The notes beneath the pieces are model-generated. The model had not been told where the DNA came from and did no database searches. It saw nothing but the letters and a program-made list of their open reading frames with translations. From Microcyclospora pomicola (Eukaryota > Ascomycota > Dothideomycetes > Capnodiales), in contig NHNY01000022.1 in the NCBI GenBank assembly GCA_002786065.1, forward strand, positions 124,001-188,000: DNA of 64,000 nt. The letters are read 5' to 3'. This document shows, piece by piece, positions 43,307-54,894 of the stretch (the first letter of the stretch is position 1; the number at the start of each line of letters is the position of its first letter). A program made the translations under genes and the position numbers.

Positions 43307-44468
43307 GGCTTGAAGATTGATGGGAGAGTAGCAGTAGCCTGCTAGATAAAAGCGGATGGGGACACAAGACTTATTGTACAGCGCATCTCACGTTTCATAA
43401 ATCCATAAGGTGGACGTGAAGCTGGCATGCCCAAAGGGTAGGTGCCAGATGCACTCTTCCCAAAGTCACTCTGCTAATTGGTAGCCTAACACAAAGGCGT
43501 AATTCTCCGCATGTAACATTTTATAGGCCTTCTCCGTGGAATTGGCGTCTTCCAGGCAAGTCCAAGTCTGCCATGCTGAGCAACTCGGCGGAGTCATCCG
43601 GGGTACATCACCAGCGGAGATAGATGGATTTCTGAAACGCTTCACTACTGGTGCTAAAAGGATGTGCATGCACAAGCGCGTAGATTGGTGGGGCAGGCAA
43701 GCTCCTGGTGTCGAAGAAGACCAGGAGGTATGTGAACCGTTCACATGTAGTTGGTCGATCCGTCCGTAAGGAATACACTGTGATCATGAATGTGACACAC
43801 TGTTACTCACGCGTTGGACATAGAAAAGCGGAAGAGCTCCAGCTCCGGCAGGGTACTAAGGCGAGCGAAGTCCTAGGAATGGCGGATGATCTGCGAAATA
43901 AAGTTGAAGCCCGACTGCTTTGTTGCTACGACCTGCATTGGGTAGATCCCGAGCGAACACTAGCTCATACTGTAGATAAGTAGGATTGCGCCCCGTCTTC
44001 AGCGCCATCTTACACAATCTAGAAAACCGCCACGACAGTCCTGATCTGTGGACGACATCGTCGTGGCGACATGCTAAACGCCGTGAGATTGCGAGCTGAG
44101 TAGTTCGATGCCTGTGTTGTATCAAAGTGTGAAGCAGGTTGTAAGATGAGGTGTAGTCGGTGAAGCACAAAGCTTGGCATGAATCGACACCTGCTTAAGG
44201 TAGGTACAGCAACTCAGCGGGAGAAGATGCTTCTCCGGACCTCACCTCTATCTGCGCCAAGGATATCCGAATGCTGGCACGGGATAGTCACTGGACGATC
44301 TTATCAGATCCCGCTCATGGACAGGAACCTGATGGGCTCCGGCGAACATGTCAGAAGAGCTAAATGTGGCTGCTAAGACGAATAGGTGAAGTTAGATGAT
44401 ACACCGCACGATCACTACATGTAGATCATCGAGCATTTCCGCGCTGGGTATCGCTCACACCTTCCGGA
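43307..44468. other. Intergenic, no supported gene
   Basis: About 1.16 kb upstream of the ferric reductase. Frames up to 104 codons on both strands lack motifs. It should contain the reductase promoter. Confidence 0.4.
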
Positions 44469-45649
44469 TCAGCTATTTTGCTTTCGCTTTTCTTCTTCCT
44501 CGGCAAGAAGGCCCAGCACTTCCTGCTCGGCCATCCATGCTCTCACGCTCTCCATGACCTTCTCTAGAGACTCCTTTCCGGCCATTACCTCGTCCAAGTT
44601 CCTCAGATCAAAGCCGCTACGATGGTCGCTGACGCGCTGTTGACTCCAGTTGTAGGTGCGCACTTTATTCTCGCGTCCCACTTTGCCAGCCCCTGCACCA
44701 CGTCTAAGTTTCACGATTTCCTCTTCGCGTTCCTCGCGACGCATCTGTGCGATGCGCGAGCGTAAGATTTGCCAAGCTTTTTCGCGATTCTGAACTTGCG
44801 AGCGAGTTTCTTGCACTGCGACAACCGTGCCGGTGGGTGCATGAGTTAGTCGGACCGCAGACTCTGTCTTGTTGACATGCTGCCCACCCGCCCCACTGGC
44901 CCGCATGACATCTGTCTTGACGTCTTTTGGATCCACGTAGTAATCACTATTTGGGTCGTTGAACGATTCATCCCCGTTCGCGTCAGGTCCCGTTCCAGAA
45001 GGTAGTGAGGGTAGCACCAAGACACTGGCAGCAGACGTGTGTGTCCGCCCTTTGGTCTCTGTGACGGGAACTCGTTGAACGCGGTGCACACCAGCCTCAC
45101 AACGTAAAATGCCATATGCGCCAGGGGAGTCCACCTCTAGTACTACTTCCTGCACATGAGTGCCACTCGCGCCTGCCGATGCAGTAACGCCGTCTGCCGT
45201 CTCGTACTTCATCCGACTTGTCCGAAGACCAATATGCGCGCAGTAGCTTTCGTACATGTTGAGCAGATCTCCGGTGAAGAGTGCCGCCTCATCACCGCCA
45301 GCACCGGGACGAATCTCGATCAGACAAGGTAAATGCGCGAAAGGATGCGCGGGTATCAGACTTGTCTTCAATGCTGATGCTGCCTCAGCGATCAAAGTCT
45401 GTGTGGGCTCAACATCATCCTCCGCCATTTGTCTCATCTCTTTATCGGACGACTGTAATAATTGTTGCAGCTCCTCGAGTGCCGATTGAGCCTTGTCATA
45501 CTCCTGGATCGCAGAAGTCGTTGCGGAGAGTTGACCAAGTCGCTTTGCAGCAGCCGCATCGTAATCGTCCGCAATCCGTTTGGTGAGGTTGGCATGCTCG
45601 ATGGCAAGAGTTCGTGCTCGTTCAAGTAATGCTGGGGTTATGCCAGTAG
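44469..45649 (-). CDS. MRF1: Mitochondrial peptide chain release factor 1
   Basis: Class I release factor that frees finished chains at UAA/UAG on mitoribosomes. The GGQ peptidyl-hydrolysis loop is intact (RASGAGGQHVNKTESAVRLT). The RF1 domain 2 opening is LIEIRPGAGGDEAALFTGDL, with GVHRVQRVPVTETKGR later, and the C-terminus has VRTYNWSQQRVSDHRSGFDL. The first ATG in the main frame is at 45437 (MRQMAEDD). But RF1-like domain 1 clearly continues upstream in the same frame (TPALLERARTLAIEHANLTK, then IADDYDAAAAKRLGQLSATT), back to a TTCAG acceptor at 45650. So the true start, with the mitochondrial presequence, must lie in an upstream exon I could not identify. Coordinates therefore give the supported part; the 5' end is incomplete. 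Confidence 0.88.
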
Positions 45650-47099
45650 CTGAATTACCAGCATTAGCGGTGCGCCCTTCCAGCCATTCACCATTTCATG
45701 ACCTACTGCTTTGAAACCGAATGGTCGGTACTCTGCGCAGTCGCCCTGGCCACAGCGTGCGACGCAGACATCGTGTACATATCCATGATGGTCCGGACAT
45801 ATCACGAGTGTGAGCTTGTACATAAAAATGGGAGAGCTTGTAACCTGCAGCGCATCATACCCATTGCGGATGGATGCCTCAGGCTCAAAGCACACACGCA
45901 GTGTCTAGGTAATCGCTCACATCTCGTTGGCGCATACATTGCCCTCTACTTCTCTCCAAGGGTAAGATGTTGCTCTGAGTGTGTCCATCGAAGGCTCTCC
46001 AGATCAAATATATGAGCCGACTTCAAGCACAGAAGCATGAATGTGGTTCTCGACTGTTGCGTATCTATCTCGCTCCGAGGACCAGGTTCATCCGCTCGGT
46101 GTAATGACAAGAGTAACCAGGAAATGCAAGTATCTTCCATCAAGTACTTATGTCGTCCGGTAACAAACACTCCCGAAAGACTTCCCTTGAGACACGATCC
46201 CTATATTGATGTTAGGAAATGCTTCTCAGACTCGAGAGCAGTCAAAATAAGGTGATGAAGCTACGCTCTACATGGAAGTCGTGGAATACATCAAGGTGCT
46301 GTCTGCACCACAAGTGCGGCTTTTCAACCCATTTCAATATCTGTTGCATCGATGTCAGACCTTCACGATGATGTGGGACATCAGCCTCAAGTGTCTACCT
46401 TATTGATGATGTGGCAATGTATTTGCGAGCAGAACGACCAGACGCGCAGAAGCGGTCACGGGATCCCGCCACCAGCATCTTCTTGCAAGACGACACAACC
46501 ATGCGCTGATTGACATGCAAAGGACGTTACGAGCAAATGCTTACACACGTTCAATTCGATGCTCAGCAGTGCTAGGATTTGAAAAGTGTTACGCAGCGAG
46601 CTCAGAATTCAATCTCTGCCTGTCAACATGAGGTGCATCGTAGACGTGCTATGGACGTCATCGGCCTGTCTTCTAATCGGCGCATTACCAATTCTGCAGG
46701 GGATATCTCCTAGGTCCGCCATCAAAGCCAGTCCAACGTGAAAATCCTGCCAACAAAGCTCGGCGCCATTGCGGAATCTCAGTTTCAGACGCTCCTGGTT
46801 GGTAATGAAACCGAGGACGTCTCAGCAGATTTAGACTTGTGGCCCGTGAAGTGCCGGTCTTTGCATGGAGTTGGGTTGCCACCAAGCGCTTGTACCTAGC
46901 TGTGCATTATCTGATACGCGGACGAGGAAAGAATGACGGTGGAGGCACCACGTCATTGCTGCAACGAGCTTCGATGGTTTTCGTTCTGTCTATAGCTATG
47001 TTATATATTGTTCGTGCTCGCTTGTTCTGTCATTGTTCATATCTCAATCATAACAATTTCCATCTCAACTTTTCAAGAACCCTTAACAATTTCTAAATC
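45650..47099. other. Intergenic, probably holds the first exon of MRF1
   Basis: About 1.45 kb. An unidentified short MRF1 5' exon should lie in the left part. The right end carries the promoter and A/T-rich leader of the alcohol dehydrogenase gene. Nothing else seen. Confidence 0.4.
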
Positions 47100-48151
47100 A
47101 TGCCTCAGTTCACCGTGTTCAAGGGCTCCAAAGATGGCTCCATCCAGAAGTCCGAGACTTCGAAGCCGGAGTTGACAGGCGATCAGGTCCTGGTCAAGAT
47201 CACCGCCTCTGGTGTGTGTGGTACCGATCTCCACTACCAGAAGACCGACATGGTCTTGGGACACGAAGGCGTCGGTGTGATCGAGTCCACCGGACCAGCG
47301 GTCACTTACATGAAGAAGGGTGATCGTGTGGGGTTTGGTTACGTTCACGACTCATGTTTGCACTGCCAGCAATGTTTGAGTGGTTCCGAGACCTATTGCG
47401 ACGACCGCCAGATGTATGGACTTGCCGACTTGGACCAGGGCAGTTTCGCGCAGTATGTTGTATGGCGCGAGGCATTCCTATTTCAGGTGCCGTCAAATAT
47501 GTCTGACGAGGTTGCCGCACCCTTGGTAAGTCTATTCGACCAGCGCTTTGTGATTCTTGGACTTTTGCTAACAACACCCAGATGTGCGGTGGTGCTACCG
47601 TGTTCAACGCTCTCCACTCATACAACGTGCAGCCCACAGAAACTGTTGGTGTGCTCGGCATGGGCGGTCTAGGTCATCTTGCCATTCAATTCGCCGCGAA
47701 GATGGGCTGCAAAGTGGTCGTCCTTTCAGGGAGCGACAAGAAAAAGGAAGAATCGATGCAGCTCGGTGCTTCCGAGTTCGTAGCGATGAAGGGTGCGAAG
47801 GAGCTCAAGGTCAGCAAAAAGCTCGATCGTCTGCTCGTCTGCACTGCCGCCCAACCTGATTGGGATTTGATCGTTCCGATCATGGCACCTCAGGCCACCA
47901 TCTCACCGCTATCCGTCGATGAGGGCAACTTTGCCATCCCTTACATGGGCTTGCTCTTGGGCGGTCTGACGGTCCAGGGTTCTGTGGTTGCTTCCCGATA
48001 CGTCCACCAACGCATGCTGGCATTTGCCGCCCAGCACGACATCAAGCCGATTACTCAGACGTTCCCGATGAATGTCGAGGGCATCACAGAGGCGCTAGAG
48101 AAGTTGAGCAATGGTGAGATGCGGTATCGCGGAGTGCTTTTGGCACAGTAG
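47100..48151 (+). CDS. Zinc-dependent alcohol dehydrogenase
   Basis: Two exons, 47100-47525 and 47582-48151, giving 331 aa. It is a medium-chain dehydrogenase/reductase that oxidises alcohols or reduces aldehydes with NAD(P). The catalytic zinc ligands lie in GVCGTDLHYQK (Cys) and LGHEGVGVIE (His-Glu). The structural zinc loop has four cysteines in SCLHCQQCLSGSETYC. The cofactor fold is GVLGMGGLGHLAIQFAAKMG. The spacing between the catalytic Cys and GHE is short, as in a subgroup of fungal/bacterial AdhP or CAD-like enzymes of 330-340 aa. Exact substrate and cofactor preference cannot be read with confidence. The intron (GTAAGT..CAG) falls between PL and MCGGATVFNAL, a conserved run that splicing restores. 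Confidence 0.9.
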
Positions 48152-48239
48152 GTGATCAAGTCAGTTCAGAGTTGTGTTTCCTAGCAGATACACCGGCCCC
48201 ATTGCAGCGAGTGGGCAGGTATATATTTTAATGTTCTAT

Positions 48240-49004
48240 CTACTCCAATGACGAAGCCGAAAGTTCGAACGTCTTTGCTTTCTCATTAGTCGTGTCAGCA
48301 TCCGCAGAGGGTCCAAGGCCACTCGGGTTCTTCGTCTCAGGAGGATCAGTATTGATTTCGATCGTGACCTATCAGCACCCATCAGCATCCTTGTTACACA
48401 CACTATGCGAGGGCAGCCCACTGGGCGATATACCGCTTCCTCGATTGAGCAGAAGTCGACACCTACCGGACCATCATTGACAAGTCCAACATCCATCATA
48501 GCTTGAAAGACACCGTCTTGGACTTTATCCTCTGCGTAGAGCGAGCGCACCTTGTTGAAGAAGGTTTCATACAGCAGTTTACCCTTATCCGGGGTTGCAG
48601 CTTTGTGGAAGTCAGGTTTGTTGCCCTTCTTCGTGGAGGCAAGGAGGGTGAACTGCGAGACTGGAACAGGAGAACTCATGAGCGGCTTGCTGTGGGTATC
48701 CTGGGCAAATTTTACACCATACCGCAAAGCACATCGCCGTCAATGTCTCGTACATTTTTCTTCCATTTGCCGCCTTGTTCGTCGTCCCAGAGCTTCAACT
48801 TCAAGACCTTGCTTGCCATGGACTCGGCTTCTTTAGCGGTGTCATCTCTGCCAATGGCCGCAAATACTAGTAGACCTTTGTTAATGGTGCTGATGAGTTG
48901 CCCGTCAACCGTGACCGAGGCTGATTTGACGCGTTGGATCACAGCTAGAGCTATTAGTGCTTGAGTGAGGGTGAATAAGATTCCGAGGAAACCCTACTCT
49001 TCAT
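48240..49004 (-). CDS. DTD1: D-aminoacyl-tRNA deacylase
   Basis: Four exons: 49004-48998, 48944-48723, 48660-48467 and 48368-48240, giving 183 aa. DTD hydrolyses D-amino acids (and glycine mischarged on tRNA-Ala) from tRNA, a chiral proofreading step in the cytosol. The start exon is only 7 nt (ATG AAG A) and joins to give [17 protein letters not shown], the standard DTD N-terminus. [12 protein letters not shown] and [20 protein letters not shown] follow. The catalytic motif VSQFTLLA appears only after intron 2 is removed, and the second active-site motif NDGPVTIEI only after intron 3 is removed. Both family hallmarks (SQFTL and GPVT) are thus intact. The last exon adds about 35 polar residues beyond the bacterial length. 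Its start is divergent from NOT3. Confidence 0.92.
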
Positions 49005-49573
49005 CGTCTCAAAACGAATACCGTGATGTTTGGTGATTGTCTTGAGAGGTGGCCACTGAGAGTCGCAATAGCTGAAACCTTGGCTGGACGCTGAGACGAC
49101 CTTCGTTTCAAGGCGAGATCGAACGAACGAAAGAGGATCAATCGATGCTGAACGTCTTGCAACTCCTGCTCACTGATCGATCATTCTTGTTCCTTATTTA
49201 AGACAGTGTTTGTTCAAGGACGATAAACCTGCAACTCTACCTGCACCTTATTGTTGTACATGTCGCTTATTATAGTCGTGAGCTTGGCCAACTGCGGAGA
49301 ATCGCCTGCCGCCACGTTCGCGCTAGTGGACATACAGACTAGCGCCATAGATTGAAGAACACCCATCGTCTACCACGTACTGCAGCACGCTGCGGTATCG
49401 ACTGATAGCGACATTCTCCCTACCACATCGCTGGTCACACTGCTATCTTTGGGATCGCTGGACGTCCAAACATCGCCTTTTGCCCTACTGCGCCGGACTT
49501 TCGTCACCGATTCTCACGACCGACGTCAGCCTGATTTGTTCACGCGCCTGTGCTACAGGAAACACTCTTTGCG
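49005..49573. other. Divergent promoter region, DTD1 / NOT3
   Basis: About 570 bp between divergent starts; nothing else recognised. Confidence 0.45.
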
Positions 49574-51668
49574 ATGGCGGCACGAAAGCTGCAGCAGGAG
49601 ATAGATAAGGTGCGCTCGCCGATGGTTTTACTCTCGAAGCGACGCGCTGACGTGGTGGATAGGAGTTCAAAAGAGTCGCGGAAGGCGTGCAAGCATTCGA
49701 TGGCGTGTATGATAAGCTGGCCCAAAGCACAAATGCGTCACAGAAGGAGAAGCTCGAGGATGCGCTGAAGAAGGAGATCAAGAAGCTGCAACGGTCAAGA
49801 GACAAGATCAAGGGCTGGGCGAGTCAAAATGATATCAAAGACAAGAAACCCCTGTTGGAGCAACGGAAGCTGATCGAGACTGTACGTTTGTCGCGGGATT
49901 GTGTGGTCGTAAGTTCTGCCTTGCTGATGTGGGTCATTATAGCGTATGGAGATGTTCAAAGCGGTCGAGAAGGAGATGAAGACCAAAGCATTCTCGAAAG
50001 AAGGCCTATCGGCAGCGGCGAAGCTGGATCCCAAGGAGCGAGAGAAGATGGACATGGGCCAATTTCTCTCGGATATGGTGGACGAGCTGGGTCGGCAAGT
50101 GGAGAGTCTGGAAGCGGAGGCGGAAGCACTGCAAGCAGGCTTGAAAAAGGGCAAGAAGGATCATGGCAAGGCTGAGCGCATGTCGGAGTTGGAGCGGAAG
50201 GTGGAGCGGCATAAATGGCACACGGGCAAATTGGAGATTCTGCTGCGATCGCTAGAGAATGGCAGCGTCGAAACGGAACAAGTGAAAGAGATCGAGGAAG
50301 GGATCAAATACTACGTGGAGTCAAATTCAGAGGTCGACTTCATGGAGGACGACAGCATATATGATGACCTGAGCCTTGAGGACGAAGAGGATCTGTTCGG
50401 CATGGCCAACGAGAACGACAAAGGTTCAAGCCAAGACGCCCAAAGCGTACAAGATGAGCCTCCGGATATGGAGACCACAAGATCAAGTAGTCTTCCGACG
50501 TCAAAAGGAAAGTCGGCCTCGATCTCAGAAGCTCCCGCTTCGACCCGCAGACCCAGTGTACAGCTCAAATCACCTCTCCCGGCATTATCGACATTGCATG
50601 CAAGTCTTCCCGGCAATGTGAATGGGAAACCTGCAGAGACCATGAAGCCCGCGCCTCTACCGACGATACCTACCGGACAGCCGCTCAAATATGCATCTGC
50701 TGCCGCAGCCGCAGCAGCGAGCGACAAGAGTGGAGTCGGCATCTCACCTCTACCTCCGCCGCCAATGGCCACGAAAGCTTCCGAAAGTGCGTCACCCGCA
50801 GGTAGCAATGCGCAGCCTGCACAGTCATCTCCGTCGCAGCAAGTGGCCAGAACGGCCGACACTGCGTCGAAGCGATCAACACCGGCGCCTCAAGAAGACA
50901 GCAAAGCAGCAGAAGGTGCGGAAGTGTTCGATTGCGCGCAAGCCACAAAGACAACCTCCACGAAATCTCCTCGTCCTGCCCAAGCAGCAGCACAACAAGC
51001 TGGCGAGACCACATCTTCGAAAGTCGCACAACCTCCGTCACCAGATTCTGGAGTTGCTGGGATCGCGCTGTCGACACGAGATGCTCAAGAGGACGAGGAA
51101 GAAGAATCGATATATCACCTCCCCTCATCACTGACCGACCTTTTGGACTCCTTCGAGGAAACGAGGAAACGCGTTAATTCTGACCAGCCTTTCGACCTGA
51201 ATATGGTGAATGCATCACGCCTAACCTGCCCCACGCCGTTGGATGCCGAAAAGCCGAACCACTACAAGCCATCAAATCCATACCCGTACACACCTGCCCA
51301 TTACCCGCAAGAGCCTCTTGGCATTTTCGACGACCCGAGGCTGTACAGCAGGATTGACACTGACAGCTTGTTCTACGCTTTCTACTACAGGCAAGGGACG
51401 TACCAGCAATATCTCGCCGCTAAGGCGCTGAAGAGCCAAAGTTGGCGGTTCCACAAGCAGTATCAAACATGGTTTCAACGTCACGAAGAGCCTAAAAACA
51501 TCACCGAAGAATTCGAGCAAGGCACATACCGGTTTTTTGACTATGAGAGCACTTGGTATGGTTGACAAGCGATTATGACTAGTAACCGCTGCTAACAAAC
51601 CCTGCAGGATGAACCGACGAAAGGCTGATTTCAAGTTCGCGTACAAATTCTTGGAGGATGACCTATAG
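49574..51668 (+). CDS. NOT3: CCR4-NOT complex subunit Not3/Not5
   Basis: Four exons: 49574-49609, 49663-49881, 49943-51555 and 51608-51668, giving 642 aa. The CCR4-NOT complex shortens mRNA poly(A) tails and represses translation. The N-terminal Not3 coiled coil is assembled across introns 1 and 2: MAARKLQQEIDK joins EFKRVAEGVQAFDGVYDKL, then TRMEMFKAVEKEMKTKAF. A low-complexity Pro/Ser/Ala/Gln linker (residues about 240-460) precedes the NOT box: RLTCPTPLDAEKPNHYKPSN then PYPYTPAHYPQEPLGIFDD, FYAFYYRQGTYQQYLAA and EEFEQGTYRFFDYESTWMNR. It ends KFAYKFLEDDL. The terminal intron lies inside the invariant STWMNRRK. Yeast has paralogues Not3 and Not5; filamentous fungi usually have one gene, so the symbol stands for the joint orthologue. 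Confidence 0.94.
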
Positions 51669-53287
51669 GCGAGGCTATGCTGCGCCGCTCTTTGTCCTTC
51701 TATGTAAGATCATCGCTTCGCTTATGACAGCTTAGCCGGCCACGATACAGTTCGTTGCAGCGTGAAGTGCTTCGGCGCGTCCGCAACCAATACCAATGAC
51801 TTACACGCACGCCTTGGACTTTGCTGCTTTCATGCTCGCAAGTTTTCTTGGTAGCGGTGAGCTTTTCACTCAAATCCATACAGTTCCTCCGCCCGTTCCC
51901 ACTTATGTTGTCCTACTGACTCCCAGCACCCGAGGTAAGCATTGGTCGCACCACAGCTCCGAATGTCGTGAACCTTGCTGTCAGAGAACGCAGGCAGCTT
52001 GCGCAGCACAGTCAAAAAGCTGAACCGGGATTGTGGGACATTCACCATAGCGTGGAGCCTCATGCCGAAACATAACATGCGCCACGGAATCTCGCTCGCA
52101 TGTCAAGTGAAAGACACCAATGACAACTCAGCCTTGCGACGTGTGACGGGCGGCCTCGCTCAAATGCGACCGGGGTACACCTTACTTCACTCCATTCTGC
52201 GCTGCGATGATGGGATGACTTCCGAGAGCACGACGATGGGTGCGGCCTCAGAACATCGATGTGTTGGAATTCTTGATTCCTATAGATTGTGTTTGATTGT
52301 TTGCGCCATTCCTAACAGTCCAACAGCAGAGCAAAGTAATGATGGGTAGCGTCGAACTTGACAACACAGCGTGCCGGGGGGCCGGACACATGCTTGGATG
52401 CCTGAGGCACAACAACACCTCACACCTACTGTCAGCATTCAGGATGTACCTCATAGTGGTGTGCTCGACATCCAATACTGAGCTGATGGAATACTTTGGC
52501 CCGGCCGAATAATCATCTTACCGTGGGGTTGTGGATGAAACCTTCATGCTGGGAATCACACGTAGGATCACCGTAACAGCAACAAACATCCCGCATCTAG
52601 ATCGTCGAATCACGGACAAGATACGTTTTCGTGATCCTCCTGGAATCCAAGTCACGATAATGGCAACACGGACCGATAGCCTGACCCGGTGAGTGATCCT
52701 GGCCCGAGTCTATATCTGCCACCACCGAACGCTGCTTCTGCCGTCCAGGCTCGCGATCCTGTCTGACGTTCGAGAACAGCCTGCCGCACCACTCTCGTTG
52801 CGTGACTGATTGCTACCTTGGTTGTCTACCAAAGAACCTTGATCCTCCGATTGACTTGTAATGATCGCCAGGAGGTGAAACAGTCGTATACGTCCGTATT
52901 TCGCGGCATGTATACTCTTGTACGACCAAACTGCCGGACTGCTGGGTCGAGAACCCATTGACTTGCCGGCGCCGGCTGACCCAAGGCCGCCCAGGAAAGG
53001 CTACCGGAATCTGGCGCTACACGGCGCATCGCCTTGTGGCTGGCATGTCATGTTGCAACCAGTGAAGCATGCCGTGTCGAGGCTCTACATGGTGGGGGTT
53101 GCCTTGGTGACCTGAGCATCAACGGGTATAAGGATGGGTTTCTCTTCCACATTCGAGATCACGATTGAAGCCTGGACAGGACCGAAATGGAGCTGTAAGA
53201 ATCGACCCTCGCCATTCTACTCTGTGCAGACATCTCGTAGCCTTTTCAACGAAAAGCCCACCTCATCAACCATTCAGCTATATCATA
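51669..53287. other. Intergenic, no supported gene
   Basis: About 1.6 kb between NOT3 and the C2H2 gene. Frames up to 124 codons overlap on both strands with no motif. The last 150 bp form the likely promoter and leader of the C2H2 gene. Confidence 0.4.
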
Positions 53288-53739
53288 ATGGCATCCTACC
53301 AACAACCACTCTACACTCCCACCTACCACCAATCTCAGCCCCAGCCCCAACTCCAACAGCGTCGCAGCACCCAGACCCGCCATCAACCTTCGCAACCGAC
53401 CTCTGCGCCAGCGTAAGCCCCCCTTCTCCATCCTCATACCCCTTCCCAGGACCATTCAACTCACCTCACCACGCCCCCTCCAGTCCCGAAGCGCACTACA
53501 TCTGTCTCTACCCCGCCTGCCACGGCCAGCACAAACGTCTTGCGGATCTGGAACGCCACATCAGCATCGTGCACTATCGCGCGTTCCACTCGCTCTACGA
53601 CTGCGAGTACGAGGGCGGCGCGTGTCGTCGCAAGGGCGCGCTCGGCTTCACGCGCAAGGACAAGATGGTCGAGCACATGCGCGACGTGCACAAGTGCAAC
53701 ATCCCGAAACGGACGAATGCCAACCGGCGGACGTCTTGA
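53288..53739 (+). CDS. C2H2 zinc-finger protein, small
   Basis: Favoured model has two exons, 53288-53412 and 53484-53739, giving 126 aa. The ATG at 53288 has a good context (ATAATGG) and opens a Gln/Pro-rich stretch (MASYQQPLYTPTYHQSQPQP). A 71-bp intron (GTAAGC..CAG) leads to the finger region. Finger one reads YICLYPACHGQHKRLADLER then HISIVHYR. Finger two reads YDCEYEGGACRRKGALGFTR then KDKMVEHMRDVH. Both have C2H2 spacing with long Cys-Cys loops, as in fungal proteins with paired atypical fingers. The C-terminus is basic (KCNIPKRTNANRRTS), fit for nuclear import. An alternative is one uninterrupted frame from 53134 (201 aa) that reads through the intron. The fingers are the same in both models. 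DNA binding is inferred. Confidence 0.7.
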
Positions 53740-54142
53740 GGGTGGCGTGGCGCGGCGCGATGGATAAGCAGGTATGATTGCGACGGCCAGATGTGTAAGC
53801 AGGGTAATACTCATGAAGTTATGAAGTCGTGTACGCACGACGTGCAGTGAGGCGCAAATTGCTTGGGAACGAGCTCCCTGGGTTGAAGCGATGTACTTTC
53901 TATTATGATTACATAACATACATCCGATAATCCGTGTATCATCCCCATTCCCTACGATTTCGATGACCCAATCATCATGCGCCTCGATGCTTGCACCGCC
54001 AGGGTGCAGAATCGCCTGGTACGAGACCAGTTCGGCACCACGTCCCGATCCCTGAAACTCCGAGCTTAGCTAAGATCAACAGAATAATGAACATCACAAG
54101 TGCTTCAAGAATGGCAAAGGATGCGACGCACAGCGTCCAGCA
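53740..54142. other. Convergent spacer
   Basis: About 400 bp; nothing recognised. Confidence 0.4.
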
Positions 54143-54894
54143 TCAAGAATGTGTCGTCAGAACGGAGTGATCTCCGAAGAAGGCGCGGCGGTCGTGCTCC
54201 GGGCGGACCGCTGTGTATTGTTGGGCATCAAAGTCTTCGATGCCGAGGACTGCAGACAGGGTAGCGGCTGCCACCTCATCGTCCTACGCTGATCGCACGC
54301 TGAATCATGGCTAGGCTCGGGTCCTCGTTAAGCCATTTACCGGCTTGTATGTCGGGAGAGCGTAGGGATAGCTCGATTCGCTGGTCAGTAACGGAATTGA
54401 GCTCCTAGAACTCACGAACTCAGTCAGCGCTGTTCTCTTGTTCTGCGTACGACAAGGATGGCGCTACTCGGTACGTACAGATCGGAGAGTGTTTCGAATC
54501 TGCTGGAGGGCAGGCGCATGTCCGGCATGTGGGCGTTGACCTTGCAAGATAGCCGCTCGTGAGTTGACCCATCGCAGCGCAGCGGTGACTCTCAGATACA
54601 GCTTCTGAGCTTTGAAGCGACGAACGGCTGCATCGGCCAAGATGCTGTCGGAAGAGAGTCAGATGTGAAGAGTTCAGGGATGGGTTCGAAAACAGCCAGG
54701 AACGCTTACCGCCTCAATTGTCCAATATCCTCAGCACTTGCGGCTTTCGCGCCTTCGAAGGGTTGCGAGAGTAGTTGTTGAGCCTCAGCAACACATCTCC
54801 GCAGAACCATATACCCATCCTCGTTGTACTCCTCTGCCGAAGGGTTTGTACGAACGCTGGCGATGTAGCCTTGGATGTTACGATAGTCTGCCAT
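54143..54894 (-). CDS. Unrecognised multi-exon gene with a frame break
   Basis: Coding-like blocks on the minus strand join with good splice sites. ADYRNIQGYIASVRTNPSAE runs into an EEYNEDGYMVLRRCVAEAQQ block (from about 54894 to 54710). The GTAAGC donor and CAG acceptor lead to ILADAAVRRFKAQKLYLRVT (to about 54480). GTACGT..CTAG leads to ELNSVTDQRIELSLRSPDIQ. Near 54288 the reading shifts: LNEDPSLAMIQRAISVG is in one frame and DDEVAAATLSAVLGIEDFDA in the next, ending GDHSVLTTHS at 54143. The join reads naturally if one or two bases are missing in a GGACGATG context, so either the gene is a recent pseudogene or there is a sequencing error. The start may lie further upstream (55068 region). 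The protein looks helical and soluble; I do not recognise a family. Confidence 0.45.
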
